Part shown: piece after piece, positions 9,011 to 19,000 of the stretch | How positions within the stretch are numbered: the first letter of the stretch is position 1 | Layout of the letters: every line of letters starts with the position of its first letter | Assembly (NCBI RefSeq): GCF_004120195.1 | Contig: NZ_SCHN01000005.1 | Coordinates: forward strand, 372,001 to 436,000 | Length of the DNA stretch: 64,000 nucleotides | Direction of reading: 5' to 3' | DNA from: Enterovibrio baiacu | GTDB taxonomy: Bacteria; Pseudomonadota; Gammaproteobacteria; Enterobacterales; Vibrionaceae | Translations under genes and position numbers: made by a program | Notes under the pieces: model-generated | What the model was told of the DNA's origin: nothing | The model's database searches: none | What the model saw: the letters and a program-made list of their open reading frames with translations, nothing else

Positions 9011-10317
9011 CTATGTGGCGAATTTATATCGAATCATTTATCGGACTGTTTTTTCTGTTTATTGTCAGTCTGTTTGCCTTTGATTTCTTTGTCTACCAAC
9101 TCAATCCAGACTACGACTATGTCCTGGAGGACATGCAAGCTGCCGCCCTTCATCACACCTTAAATACTCTGTCCGAGCCCCAGGGCAGTGCGTTTACAGC
9201 GCAGCTACTTGCCAACTATGCCGACACCACAGCCAGTATCTTGAACATTGTGCCCCTAGATAATGCACCCAACGAGGTGAAACACTACTTTGCGATGACC
9301 CCCCCGCCCCATCCTTATTCTTTTTATGACGAAGAACGGGCACTTTGGCTAACTTTTCCCAACTCAGAGAGTTTCTATCACATCGCCCCCGATGAGGGCG
9401 CGCTGGTTCGGCAGAAAATAGCATTTAGCGATTCTTTGTTTTTCGTGTTTACCGCGATCGGCTTCATGATCTATTCAAGTTGGCTTATCTGGTTTATCAG
9501 CCGCAGAACGCGCGCGTTGCAGCGAGCAACGGCAGAGTTTGCCAAAGGAAACTTAAACGTGCGTGCTCCCACCAACAGTGGAAACAAAGTGGGAAAAATG
9601 AACGAAAGCTTCAATGAAATGGCTGACAAAATATCCCAGCTCATCACCAGCAATCGCACGCTCACCCAAGCAGTCGCCCATGATCTACGAACACCTATTT
9701 TTCGCATTCAGTGGCAAGCGGAAATTCTTCATGAAGAAGCCGATACCCCAGCGCTCAAGGAAAAAATCGCGAGTATTATCGAAGATACAGAGGAAATGGA
9801 GCAATTGGTTGATGCACTGCTTTACTTCGCAAAAGTGGGTCGTCAGGACGCGCCGCTTAATCGAGAGAACATATGTGCACAGCCATTTGTTACACAGTTA
9901 GTTGAGCGCCTGCCTAACCCGCAGCACCGTCAAATAGACGTAGCTGTAGACCCTAATATTTCATTTCGAGCTGACAAAATCTTGTTAAAGCGGGCGATTG
10001 AAAACGTATTAGCCAATGCCATGAGGTACTCTCAATCCAAGGTGGCAGTGCATTGTTTTCAACATAAACAAACCATTCAGATCGTCATCGAAGACGATGG
10101 CCCAGGGGTTCCTGAGCAATACCGAGAGCGCCTCTTCGAGCCCTTTTTTAGTATCGATCCCTCAAGAAACAAGGCGAACATGGGCCACGGATTGGGATTG
10201 GCGATCGTCAAACTGATCATTGAGAAACATGACGGTCATGCCGCCTTTGAAGAACCTTCATCAGGCGGCGCCAGAGTCGTTCTTACGTTTCCATACCTTG
10301 GCGCTGACAATCAGTGA
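9007..10317 (+). CDS. Sensor histidine kinase (RstB-like)
   Basis: 436 residues from the GTG that overlaps the regulator stop; an ATG lies two codons later. TM1 about 7-29, periplasmic sensor about 30-140, TM2 about 143-165, HAMP about 165-215, then HisKA with phospho-acceptor His225 (QAVAHDLRTP) and an HATPase_c domain (ENVLANAMRYS, DDGPGVP, GHGLGLAIV). It is the cognate partner of the preceding response regulator; GTGA overlap implies coupled translation. The signal is unknown; its periplasmic domain and the outer-membrane protein downstream suggest an envelope cue. Confidence 0.92.
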   Translation: MTMWRIYIESFIGLFFLFIVSLFAFDFFVYQLNPDYDYVLEDMQAAALHHTLNTLSEPQGSAFTAQLLANYADTTASILNIVPLDNAPNEVKHYFAMTPPPHPYSFYDEERALWLTFPNSESFYHIAPDEGALVRQKIAFSDSLFFVFTAIGFMIYSSWLIWFISRRTRALQRATAEFAKGNLNVRAPTNSGNKVGKMNESFNEMADKISQLITSNRTLTQAVAHDLRTPIFRIQWQAEILHEEADTPALKEKIASIIEDTEEMEQLVDALLYFAKVGRQDAPLNRENICAQPFVTQLVERLPNPQHRQIDVAVDPNISFRADKILLKRAIENVLANAMRYSQSKVAVHCFQHKQTIQIVIEDDGPGVPEQYRERLFEPFFSIDPSRNKANMGHGLGLAIVKLIIEKHDGHAAFEEPSSGGARVVLTFPYLGADNQ

Positions 10318-10409
10318 CAAAACGCCAACAAACCCTGACACACTGACCCTTTCGTCAAGCAGGCTGATTTCGTACGGTGTTCACAGGACGCACAACTCAG
10401 GACAGCATC

Positions 10410-11186
10410 ATGAAAAACATTATCGTTTTATGTTCTACCCTTGCCGCAGCTTCTGCCGTTCATGCCGCAGGCGACACGTATATTTTAAACGGTGGTATCT
10501 ACACCAAACAAAACACATGGATAGCGGAGGTGGGCGCAGCGGGTGTCAGCGATCTCTATAAGGAACAAGATAACTCTGTCGTTCCCTTGTTGAACTTTGG
10601 CTACCACGGTGAAAACCTAAATGTCGATTTTAGTGGCGCCAACTATCGTGTCTACGGCACAGACAGTGATTGGGTCAACCTTGGGGTTATCCTGACCACG
10701 TCAGGCATCGCCTATGACAAGGACACCTCAGACTTTCTAAAAGGCATGGATGACCGGAACTTGAGCCTCGATCTCGGCGTGAATGCAGATTTCAGAGTCG
10801 GCACAGGCGTGATTTCCACCTATTTCCAACACGATGTGTCCGGTGCTTATAAAGGGTATGTTGCTGGCGCGAGATACTTCGACATCTTTCCCATCGGCGA
10901 TGCCGATTTCGTTTCTTTCGCCGGCATAATGCTGCAAAGCAAAGACTTTGTTGATTACTATTTTGGCGTGAATCCAAACGAAGCGCGTGTCAATCGCCCC
11001 GCTTATACTGGCGACAGCAGTGTCGCTTATGAGGTGGGATACAAGCTGATCTATCCGCTCAGTGACAACTGGAATCTCACGCAGTCAACGCAATACACAC
11101 GTTTAGGCGACGAAGTTGCTGATTCTCCCATTGTTGACAGTGAAGACCAATGGATGGTTGGTGCAACCGTGGCCTACCATTTCTAA
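10410..11186 (+). CDS. MipA/OmpV family outer-membrane protein
   Basis: 258 residues beginning at the ATG at 10410, which starts a clean signal peptide (MKNIIVLCSTLAAASAVHAAG). The rest is a beta-barrel ending in the outer-membrane C-terminal motif VAYHF. The family hallmark YYFGVNPNEA..RPAYTGDSS is present. MipA scaffolds a murein-synthesis complex in E. coli, while OmpV is an abundant Vibrio outer-membrane protein; which role applies is unknown. It lies 92 bp after the kinase gene and may be co-transcribed or regulated by it. Confidence 0.9.
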   Translation: MKNIIVLCSTLAAASAVHAAGDTYILNGGIYTKQNTWIAEVGAAGVSDLYKEQDNSVVPLLNFGYHGENLNVDFSGANYRVYGTDSDWVNLGVILTTSGIAYDKDTSDFLKGMDDRNLSLDLGVNADFRVGTGVISTYFQHDVSGAYKGYVAGARYFDIFPIGDADFVSFAGIMLQSKDFVDYYFGVNPNEARVNRPAYTGDSSVAYEVGYKLIYPLSDNWNLTQSTQYTRLGDEVADSPIVDSEDQWMVGATVAYHF

Positions 11187-11224
11187 CACGCTTTACTCTG
11201 ATTGTTCTTCGATAGAATAAAAAA

Positions 11225-11256
11225 AAGCCGCTGACTCTCGTCAGCGGCTCCTCTTT
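11225..11256. terminator. Bidirectional terminator between mipA-like gene and ackA
   Basis: AGCCGCTGA-ctctcg-TCAGCGGCT preceded by an A-run and followed by CTCTTTT; serves two convergent genes. Confidence 0.8.
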
Positions 11257-11275
11257 TCAATTCTGCGTTTTCTTG

Positions 11276-12475
11276 TTACTTCGCAAACTCAGCTGATTGC
11301 GATGCAATCACGAATTCTTCGTTAGTTGGAATAACCAACACTTGTGCACCTAGCATTTCAGACGCACCGATAACGCCTGCGTTACCGAAACGTGCCGCTT
11401 CGTTGCCCGCAACGTCTTCAACAAAACCAAGCAGTTTTAGGTTTTTCAGAATTTCACGGCGAATAGGCAGTGAGTTTTCACCAATGCCGCCCGTGAAGAT
11501 AACGGCATCTAGGCTATCTAACGGGATCATGTAAGAGCCGATGAATTTCGCGACGCGGTAGGTGAACACTTCAAACGCCAGTTTCGCACCTTCATGACCG
11601 CTTTCCATGGCTTCAAGGATGCCACGTGCGTCAGACGTCAAACCAGAAACACCCAAGAAACCCGATTTTTTGTTCAAGGTGTCGAACACTTGCTCGTGCG
11701 TCCAACCTTTCTTCATCAGGAACTCGATGATACCTGGGTCAAGGTCTCCAGAACGCGTGCCCATCATCAAACCTGCCAATGGCGTAAAGCCCATAGAGGT
11801 ATCAACAGATTCACCCTTGCGAACCGCTGAGACAGAAGCACCGTTACCAAGGTGAACCGAAATGAAGTTAGTTTCTTCAACAGGCTTGTTCAGCATCTTG
11901 GCAGCTTCACGGCTGACGAAGTAGTGGCTTGTGCCGTGGAAGCCGTAACGACGAATACCGTATTCTTTATACAGCTCGTTACAGATGGCGCCGGTAAAGG
12001 CTTTTTGCGGCATGGTTTGGTGGAAAGCGGTATCGAACACCGCAACTTGAGGCAATGAAGGGAATGCTTTCATTGCTGCGCGAATGCCCATCACGTTCGC
12101 TGGGTTATGCAGCGGCGCAAGGTCGCTCAGTGCGTCAATTTCATTCACAACACTGTCATTCAACAACGTTGCTTGTGCGAATTTTTCGCCGCCATGAACA
12201 ACACGGTGACCAATAGCAACAAGCTGATCGTTCACGTTCATGCTTTCAACCAATTCAACGATAAGCTCAACCGCTTTCTCGTGATGATTACCACCTTGCT
12301 CGAGCATGAGCTCTTGTTTGTCTTGTCCGTCACGCTTCCAGCTGATGCGCGCATCTTCCAGACCAAAACACTCACCAAGACCAGACAACATTGCTGCGCC
12401 TGTTTGTGTGTCCATCAGTGCGAATTTAAGAGAAGAACTGCCGGCGTTCAGGACTAGTACTAATGAATTGCTCAT
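11276..12475 (-). CDS. ackA: Acetate kinase
   Basis: 399 residues from the ATG at 12475 (GAGAG 5 nt upstream; the longer frame to 12487 adds MRVF without a ribosome site). Acetokinase-family signatures are intact: VLNAGSSSLKF at the N-terminus, the RVVHGG loop, RRYGFHGTSH, VHLGNGAS and the GGIGENS adenosine loop. It interconverts acetate + ATP with acetyl phosphate + ADP. Phosphotransacetylase (pta), usually adjacent downstream, is not next to it; this fits a second, stand-alone ackA of Vibrionaceae chromosome 2. A 9-bp inverted repeat lies about 75-105 bp upstream of the start. Confidence 0.95.
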   Translation of the reverse strand: MSNSLVLVLNAGSSSLKFALMDTQTGAAMLSGLGECFGLEDARISWKRDGQDKQELMLEQGGNHHEKAVELIVELVESMNVNDQLVAIGHRVVHGGEKFAQATLLNDSVVNEIDALSDLAPLHNPANVMGIRAAMKAFPSLPQVAVFDTAFHQTMPQKAFTGAICNELYKEYGIRRYGFHGTSHYFVSREAAKMLNKPVEETNFISVHLGNGASVSAVRKGESVDTSMGFTPLAGLMMGTRSGDLDPGIIEFLMKKGWTHEQVFDTLNKKSGFLGVSGLTSDARGILEAMESGHEGAKLAFEVFTYRVAKFIGSYMIPLDSLDAVIFTGGIGENSLPIRREILKNLKLLGFVEDVAGNEAARFGNAGVIGASEMLGAQVLVIPTNEEFVIASQSAEFAK

Positions 12476-12548
12476 GAAAACTCTCATTGGAAAAAGGGGG
12501 TAAAACTAAATATCGGATTCCGAGCGCCCATTATTAAATTTAATTTGA

Positions 12549-12581
12549 ACTATTCAACTTAAATTTGGGTGATTGAATAGT
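12549..12581. promoter_or_regulatory. Inverted repeat upstream of ackA (candidate operator)
   Basis: ACTATTCAA and TTGAATAGT are perfect 9-bp arms separated by 15 bp, in an AT-rich stretch of the ackA promoter region. The arms are spaced about 2.3 helical turns centre-to-centre, compatible with a dimeric repressor or activator. No known factor is assigned. Confidence 0.4.
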
Positions 12582-12673
12582 TTTTGGCTGTTTACTGTTT
12601 CAGATCAATTTAGGGGTGAAAAATGTGGTTAAAAAACGTCACTTTGTAAATCAAGCGTCAAAGAATGGATCAA

Positions 12674-12704
12674 AAAAAGACGCTCAGGTTGAGCGTCTTT
12701 TTTA
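12674..12704. terminator. Rho-independent terminator
   Basis: AAAAGACGCTC-aggtt-GAGCGTCTTTTTT; A- and T-runs on both sides. It terminates the TetR gene on the minus strand. The rest of the 12476-12797 gap holds only the ackA upstream region. Confidence 0.8.
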
Positions 12705-12797
12705 GTGTCCACAGCGAGAACTTACGAGGTCGGGAGAATATCTAGCTCTCGCGTTGATGGAGTCCAAGGTGACAAATTGTGTCCAAGGCGACCATCA

Positions 12798-13259
12798 TTA
12801 CGCCATTGTCAGTAGAGACTTCCCTAGCAACCACTCAAATTCTTTCTCAAAGTCGTCACCATAGCGATCGCAACACAGTGAATGCAGCTTCTTGCTGGCG
12901 TGGCTTGTAAACTCCTCGGCGTTTTCTGACGAGACGGTGTGAAGGAAGAACAAGCGCAACACGGCGGTAAAACGGTTATCTGAACGCAAAGCGTTCAGCC
13001 AACTGTCTATGAAGCTTCGTTTGTCGCCATCAAGATCAAGACGGTCAATCAAAATCCCGAGCAACCTGTCATCCAATCGCGTGATGAAATCGGTTTTTTT
13101 GGGAAAGTGATGGCTAATCCCTGTTCGAGAAATCCCAGTTTGCTGGCTCAATGTGGTGTAAGACATTCTGTCATACCCCAAAGTAACAAGTTGATCGACA
13201 ACGGCATCTAGGATCAGTCGAATCGTTACTTCAGTATCTTCTTTGCTTCTTTTTGGCAT
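12798..13259 (-). CDS. TetR-family transcriptional regulator
   Basis: 153 residues from the ATG at 13259 (AGGG 9 nt upstream), which begins MPKRSKEDTEVTIRLILDA as TetR proteins usually do; the frame extends 26 codons further without a ribosome site. The N-terminal helix-turn-helix is LSQQTGISRTGISHHFPKK (about 40-60); the rest is all-helical and would form the ligand/dimer domain, shorter than in most TetR proteins. It is divergent from the acyl-CoA ligase across 480 bp that contain palindromes, so it may control that gene; this is inferred from position. Confidence 0.85.
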   Translation of the reverse strand: MPKRSKEDTEVTIRLILDAVVDQLVTLGYDRMSYTTLSQQTGISRTGISHHFPKKTDFITRLDDRLLGILIDRLDLDGDKRSFIDSWLNALRSDNRFTAVLRLFFLHTVSSENAEEFTSHASKKLHSLCCDRYGDDFEKEFEWLLGKSLLTMA

Positions 13260-13739
13260 ATCTCTAATCCCTGTTTCCTGGCTTCCATACGGAGTAAGTG
13301 CAGGCTTCAGAACGTCCGACCTCTCTGCGACCAGCACGCGCGCTCTTGAGTGAAGTGTGTTTGTCGGCGCGCATTTGCTTTTTGTTTTAGCGGAAACCGA
13401 TGGGAAGAATTTACCGACTACCCATCGTTAACTCGCGATCTTAAAGATAGTACATTTGTCTAATATATGAGCATATAGTTCGCGAAATTGTAAGAAGCGT
13501 GAAGCGGGTTAGGTTTGATAGGGAAGTTTGTCAGGAGAATCGATAACACCATGAAACTAAGGTGTTATTCTTTCTATATATGCATGCGTTTTCAACGCGT
13601 CTTCGTTACGAGCTTCAAAATTTGAACAAGCGTTTGAAAGAACAACTTGACCAAACCATGGCTCGAATCTTAGTTTAACAACTCAATAACATATAATTAG
13701 AACAATTAACCTCTTCCCTTCAGCTATACGGGGTCCGTT
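13260..13739. other. Divergent intergenic region with palindromes
   Basis: 480 bp between the TetR gene and the acyl-CoA ligase gene. It contains a stem-loop ATAACACC..GGTGTTAT (13543-13568, 10-nt loop) and a palindrome TTCAAAATTTGAA (13614-13626), followed by further TTTGAA and CTTGA half-sites. No ORF recognised. Confidence 0.45.
13614..13626. promoter_or_regulatory. Palindrome, candidate TetR operator
   Basis: TTCAAA-A-TTTGAA, 6-bp arms around one base, with an extra TTTGAA 6 bp later. It lies about 115 bp upstream of the acyl-CoA ligase start in the region shared with the divergent TetR gene. Assignment is by position only. Confidence 0.35.
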
Positions 13740-15386
13740 ATGGGTCAACCAAAACCATATCAACAAATGCTGCGATGGGCTGATGAACGCCCTGATGAAA
13801 TCTTTCTACGACAAATCATCAATCGCAAATTTACAGATTTCACTTACTCAGATGCCGTCGATCAGGCACTGAGGATCGTAACGGCCTTACGTGGAATGGG
13901 CTTAGAGCCGGGTGACAAAGTCGGGCTAATCTCAAAAAACTGTGCCGAGTGGTTCATTGCTGATTTAGCAATGATGCTAGGCAGTTACATTAGCGTGCCG
14001 ATTTTCCCAACCGCTGGTGAAGATACGATTGGTCATGTGCTCGACCACAGTGAGGCAAAAGCCGTGTTTGTCGGCAAACTCGACGACACCAAAGCGCTGA
14101 AAGATGCCTTAGTCTCACGCAGTAACCTGCAAACCATCGCCATGCCCTATCCAACCATTAATTGCGGGTATGATTGGTCTGATTTGGTGGCACAGCATGA
14201 GCGAGCGGACGTGAACCCTGATCATGCTGACGACGACTTGATGTCGATTGTGTACACCTCAGGCACATCAGGCTTACCCAAAGGCGCAATGTTGACCTAT
14301 GGCGCTTTCGCTTGGTCTGCACAGCGTCTGATTGACCATATCGGCATGGTGGGCGGAGAGCGTTTGTTCTCTTACTTGCCACTTGCACACATCACAGAGC
14401 GCGTATACATCATGGGCTCAGCAATGATGTCCGGTATTTGTACTGCATTCCCTGAATCACTCGATACCTTTATCGATGATGTGAAAATGCAGCGCCCTAC
14501 CTTGTTCATCTCAGTACCACGCTTGTGGACGCTGTTCCAGCAACGCATTCAGCAAAAACTGCCAGACAGCAAACTTAAGATTTTGCTTAGTATCCCGTTC
14601 GTGTCGGGTTTGATTAAGAAGAAAGTCGCTTCAAACCTTGGCCTCGACCAAGCCCGCGTATTGGGTTGTGGTTCTGCGCCAGTGTCTGCCGCGTTATTGC
14701 GTTGGTATGAGCGCCTTGGGTTAAACATCACCGAGGCTTGGGGCATGACTGAATCCTTTGCTTATAGCACGCTGAACTTCCCGTTCCGTGCTGACAAAAT
14801 CGGTACCGTGGGTAATGCTGGGCCAGGGGTTGAGATCAAAATCGCCGCAGATGGTGAGATTCTTGTTAGCGGCGAAGGTTTGTTTGCAGGGTATTACAAA
14901 AACCCAGAGGCATCGGCTGAAACCATCATTGATGGCTGGTTACACACCGGTGACATCGGCGATCTTGATAGCGAAGGCTTCCTCAGCATTCAAGGCCGTA
15001 AGAATGACACCTTTAAAACCGCCAAAGGGAAATTCGTTAGCCCTGTGCCGATTGAAAAGCGTCTGTTTGAACTCAGTAACATCGAAATGATGTGTCTCGT
15101 GGGTTCTGGCATGCCAGGGCCAGTGTTGCTTGCGTTGCCTCAGGAGTTTCCGAACTTCGACCCAGAGCGCTATGAGCGTCGCTTAAACCGCATCATTGAC
15201 ACCATTAATGGCGAGTTGGAAGCACACGCTAAGATAAAAGGCGTCTTGTTAATCAAAGAGCCTTGGAGCGTTGAAAACGGCTTACTCACGCCAACCTTGA
15301 AAATCCGTCGTCACTTGCTTGAGAAGAAGTATCACGACGTAGGTGCGACATGGCCATCGGACAAATTGGTGCAGTGGGAAGAATAA
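13740..15386 (+). CDS. AMP-dependent long-chain fatty acid-CoA ligase
   Basis: 548 residues of the ANL adenylating superfamily. Motifs in order: P-loop YTSGTSGLPKGAML (A3), LPLAHITERVY, SVPRLW, the A5 motif AWGMTESFA, WLHTGDIGDLD (A7) and GRKNDTFKTAKGKFVSP (A8) with the catalytic C-terminal domain following. The FAA/long-chain acyl-CoA synthetase branch is indicated by the LPLAHI and GCGSAPVS segments. It activates fatty acids to acyl-CoA through acyl-AMP. Single gene after a weak CGGGG ribosome site, followed by a terminator. Confidence 0.88.
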   Translation: MGQPKPYQQMLRWADERPDEIFLRQIINRKFTDFTYSDAVDQALRIVTALRGMGLEPGDKVGLISKNCAEWFIADLAMMLGSYISVPIFPTAGEDTIGHVLDHSEAKAVFVGKLDDTKALKDALVSRSNLQTIAMPYPTINCGYDWSDLVAQHERADVNPDHADDDLMSIVYTSGTSGLPKGAMLTYGAFAWSAQRLIDHIGMVGGERLFSYLPLAHITERVYIMGSAMMSGICTAFPESLDTFIDDVKMQRPTLFISVPRLWTLFQQRIQQKLPDSKLKILLSIPFVSGLIKKKVASNLGLDQARVLGCGSAPVSAALLRWYERLGLNITEAWGMTESFAYSTLNFPFRADKIGTVGNAGPGVEIKIAADGEILVSGEGLFAGYYKNPEASAETIIDGWLHTGDIGDLDSEGFLSIQGRKNDTFKTAKGKFVSPVPIEKRLFELSNIEMMCLVGSGMPGPVLLALPQEFPNFDPERYERRLNRIIDTINGELEAHAKIKGVLLIKEPWSVENGLLTPTLKIRRHLLEKKYHDVGATWPSDKLVQWEE

Positions 15387-15414
15387 TTTTCTCTCGCGAT
15401 TCCTTTTTTAAATC

Positions 15415-15445
15415 AAAGCGGACGGATGCGTCCGCTTTCTTTTTG
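15415..15445 (+). terminator. Rho-independent terminator
   Basis: AAAGCGGA-cggatgcg-TCCGCTTT followed by CTTTTTG, 28 bp after the ligase stop. Confidence 0.8.
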
Positions 15446-15602
15446 TAGTGATTTATTTCGCCACGCTGTTCCCACACTTTCTCCCCCGACGCGCCATAAA
15501 GAACCGTAAAAAACCCTACAAACACCAACGTTAAATGTAGTAATATTACGAAATAGCCCAAGGGCGAATCTAATTATTATCCCCATCATCGAGAGAGTGC
15601 TC

Positions 15603-15899
15603 ATGAGTCAGGAAGAATTTCAAGTATGTGAAGCGTGCGGCGTGACCGCTGAAATGGGTTACGTTATCAGCGAAGGCGACGACGTGGCTGAAGTTGAAAT
15701 CTTTGCAGAAGATAAAACGACCGCTATCGCTGAATTCAATGCGTACCTAGCACTGGCGAAGCAAGTTAACGACGCGGTGATCCACGATCTGGATGAGTCT
15801 GCAGAACTGGCGCTTAACCCACTAAAAGTCCGCTTGAAGTTTGAATGTAGCGCCGAAAAACTGATTTTCGAACTGCGCAGCCGTTCTCTGGCGAAGTAA
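15603..15899 (+). CDS. YfcZ/YiiS (DUF406) family protein
   Basis: 98 residues from the ATG at 15603, six nt after GAGAGAG. The overall pattern matches the YfcZ/YiiS family of small cytoplasmic proteins: an N-terminal Cys pair (VCEACGV), a central helix with A-ALAKQVND, and the C-terminal strand LKFECSAEKLIFEL that parallels FACEAEMLIFQL of the E. coli protein. Function is unknown across the family. Single gene with its own terminator. Confidence 0.82.
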   Translation: MSQEEFQVCEACGVTAEMGYVISEGDDVAEVEIFAEDKTTAIAEFNAYLALAKQVNDAVIHDLDESAELALNPLKVRLKFECSAEKLIFELRSRSLAK

Positions 15900-15941
15900 T
15901 CGCCTTTCAGCATCGTTTTCTGGTCGGTTAGCTGACCATTG

Positions 15942-15977
15942 AAAAGGCCGCTCAATCTTCATTGAGCGGCCTTTTTG
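15942..15977. terminator. Rho-independent terminator, probably bidirectional
   Basis: AAAAGGCCGCTCAAT-cttc-ATTGAGCGGCCTTTTTG, a 14-bp stem between convergent genes. Confidence 0.88.
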
Positions 15978-16022
15978 TTTTGATGACGCTATCTCATTAG
16001 CGCCCTGTCATACCCATCGCGC

Positions 16023-19000
16023 TTAAAACAAGGTTGGAGTGTTCTCTTCTTCATCCATACCCAATGATTCCAACACAATCTCAAGTTTCTTCGCCGCAAC
16101 TTCGTATTCAAACTTGCGGATAGCATCCTCAACAGGTGCAAGGTCAACATCCATGCTCTTAGAGCTTTCTTTAATGCCCGTAACAAAATCAACGGCTTGT
16201 GTGTCAAAGTTGTTCAAGAGAATTTTGAGTTGCTCCAGTTCGATACGGAACTCTCTTGGCGTATACCCCGCAAAAGCGGCTTCTTCTGGTTTCTGCTCAA
16301 CGGGTTCATCGCTTGGAATATACTGTTGAATTTCGAGCAGCGTCGCTTGAATTTTGTCCATCAAGCTTGCTTCCATGCGTCCGTCGCTACCCGCCTGATC
16401 TTCCAAGTTACCCGCCAACACAGCAAGCCCTTTGGCTGACACATTCGCTGCAGCGCCTTTCAAGGAATGGGCAAACATCTCCACGTCTTCACGGTTTTCT
16501 TGTGCAATGTCTTCGCGAATTGTGTCGATTTTCGCCAGCTTACTCTCGACAAATGCGGTCATCACTTTCCAGTACGCCACAGTATTGCCACCAATTCGGC
16601 GAATACCTTCATTTGCATCCAACACCAGCGGGTCGATATCATTCAGGTCATGAACTTGTGGCTCTGTTTCTTTCTTCTCATTTGCCTCAACAGACGATTT
16701 CACCGCATCGCGCGATGCCGATGTCCACTTGTGAATGGCACTGATCAACTCATCGACATCGATAGGTTTCGAAACGTGGTCATTCATGCCCGCTTCTTTA
16801 CATTGTTTGACGTCGCGCTCCATGGCATTCGCTGTCATGGCGACAATAGGCAGACCTGAGAGTGATTCAATTTCGCGAATCTTCTGTGTGGCAGTCACGC
16901 CATCCATCACTGGCATTTGCATGTCCATGAGAACAATATCGAACGCTTTTTCTTGCACCCTGTCGAGCGCAATTTGTCCGTTATCTGCCACTTCGATCGA
17001 CGGGTTATAGGTCTCCAAGATACCCTTCGCGACTTCTTGGTTGATCATGTTGTCTTCAACCAACAAAATGTTTAATCCAGTGAAGTCATAAACAACCGAC
17101 GATTTTTCTTCGATGTCCCGCGCATTCACCAACTTCAATTCTTCTTTACCGAACGCTTCCATCAATGCATCGAACAATGAGGATGGGTTAATCGGTTTCA
17201 CCAAGGTGGCATCAAACAGATCCTGCATATCATCGGTAATCAAGCCCGCATCTTCACCGTATGCACTGGCAAGAATGACTTTCGGCATCTTGTTCAATGG
17301 CAGACCTTGGATTTGCATGGTGGCTTCATCACCGTTGATGCCCGGCATTTTCCAGTCCATGACCACCACGTCGAAGCCATCATTTCCTTTACAGGCATTC
17401 TCAACTTCGAATACCGCTTCTTCGCCGTTCGACACGGCTGCAACACGCAGGTCTAGGTTATCAAGCAAGGCGTACATGATGTCACGTGAGGCTTGGTTGT
17501 CGTCCACCACCAGCACGCGTTTATCGTTAAGAATGGTGCTCTTCGCCACCTGTTCTTTGATACTGGAATCGCTGCGGCCGCAACGGATCGTGAACGAGAA
17601 CGTCGACCCTTTGCCCGTTTCACTCTCTACCCAAATGCGGCCACCCATGAGCTCTACGAAGCTCTTAGAAATGGTGAGACCAAGGCCAGTACCGCCGTAT
17701 TTACGCGTGATTGAACCATCCGCTTGAGAGAAAGACTGGAACAGACGCGCCATTTGCTCGTCGCTCATGCCAATACCGGTATCCTCAATGTCGAACTGAA
17801 TCTCCACCACTTCATCGCCATCAGACACTTTACGCGCACGGATGATGATTTCCCCACTGTCGGTGAACTTCACTGAGTTACCCGTGAGGTTAATGATGAT
17901 CTGTCCGAGGCGTAGCGGGTCACCGACCAAATCATCTGGAAGGTCTGGATCGATATCAAAGATAAGTTCGAGGTCTTTTTCTTTGGCTTTCACGGAAATG
18001 ATGTTGCTGATGTTGTCCAACACTTCACTGAATCGGAATTCAATGTGCTCGACAGAAAGCTTACCTGCTTCAATTTTCGAGAAATCGAGAATGTCGTTAA
18101 TGATGCCGAGTAAGGATTTACCCGCTTTTTCTATGTTGCCAACATAATTGCGCTGCTTGTCATTAAGATCCGTCAGTAACGCCAAGTGCGACATCCCTAG
18201 GATGGCATTCATTGGCGTGCGAATTTCGTGGCTCATGTTCGCCAAGAATTCGCCCTTCGCTTTACTGGCTTCGGTCGCTTGGTCTTTCGCAGCAATCAAG
18301 TCAGTTTCAAGGCGTTTTTGCGTGGTGACATCGACGAAGAGACCCACAATACCGAGTGGTTGTCCATCACCGCCGTAGTAGGTGGCTTCATACACGGTAA
18401 GAATGCGCACATCCCCTTCCGCATTGGCGAGTTCAATGTCGTAAACGTGTGAACCTGGGTTTTCGAGAAGGGCTTTTTCCTTCTCCTCAAACATGGTGGC
18501 AACATCGTCTTTAAATAACTCATCCGGCGACTTGTCCACCACGTCGACGAAGAACAAACCAAGGAAGTCTGTAAACGCGTCATTCACACCAATGTACTTC
18601 CCTTCTGTATCTCGGAAGTAAGTGGGGTTAGGGATCGCATTGATGATTTGTTGGTTGAGTTTTAGCTGTTCTGAAATTCTGCGCTCGGCTTCGAGTTGAA
18701 GCTCGGCATTGATAGTAAGTTGAATACCCACCGCCAAATCTTCTTGCGCCTCTGAGAGCCAATCAATTTCTTTGTCAGAAAGTACGCGCACAGAACCTAG
18801 CTCGAGCACGCCCACCATTTCACTGTTTACAAACAGCGGGATGAAATACATTTCTTCCAGCTTCAATAGCCCAGCAGGCAGCATCAGCGTGAATTTTTCG
18901 TCTTGGTTACGGATGCGCAGGAATTCTTTGGTGCGAATGATGGTGCGATGGAAAGACACACTTTCTGCTTCCATCACTTTTGTTTGTTCATCAACCCCTA

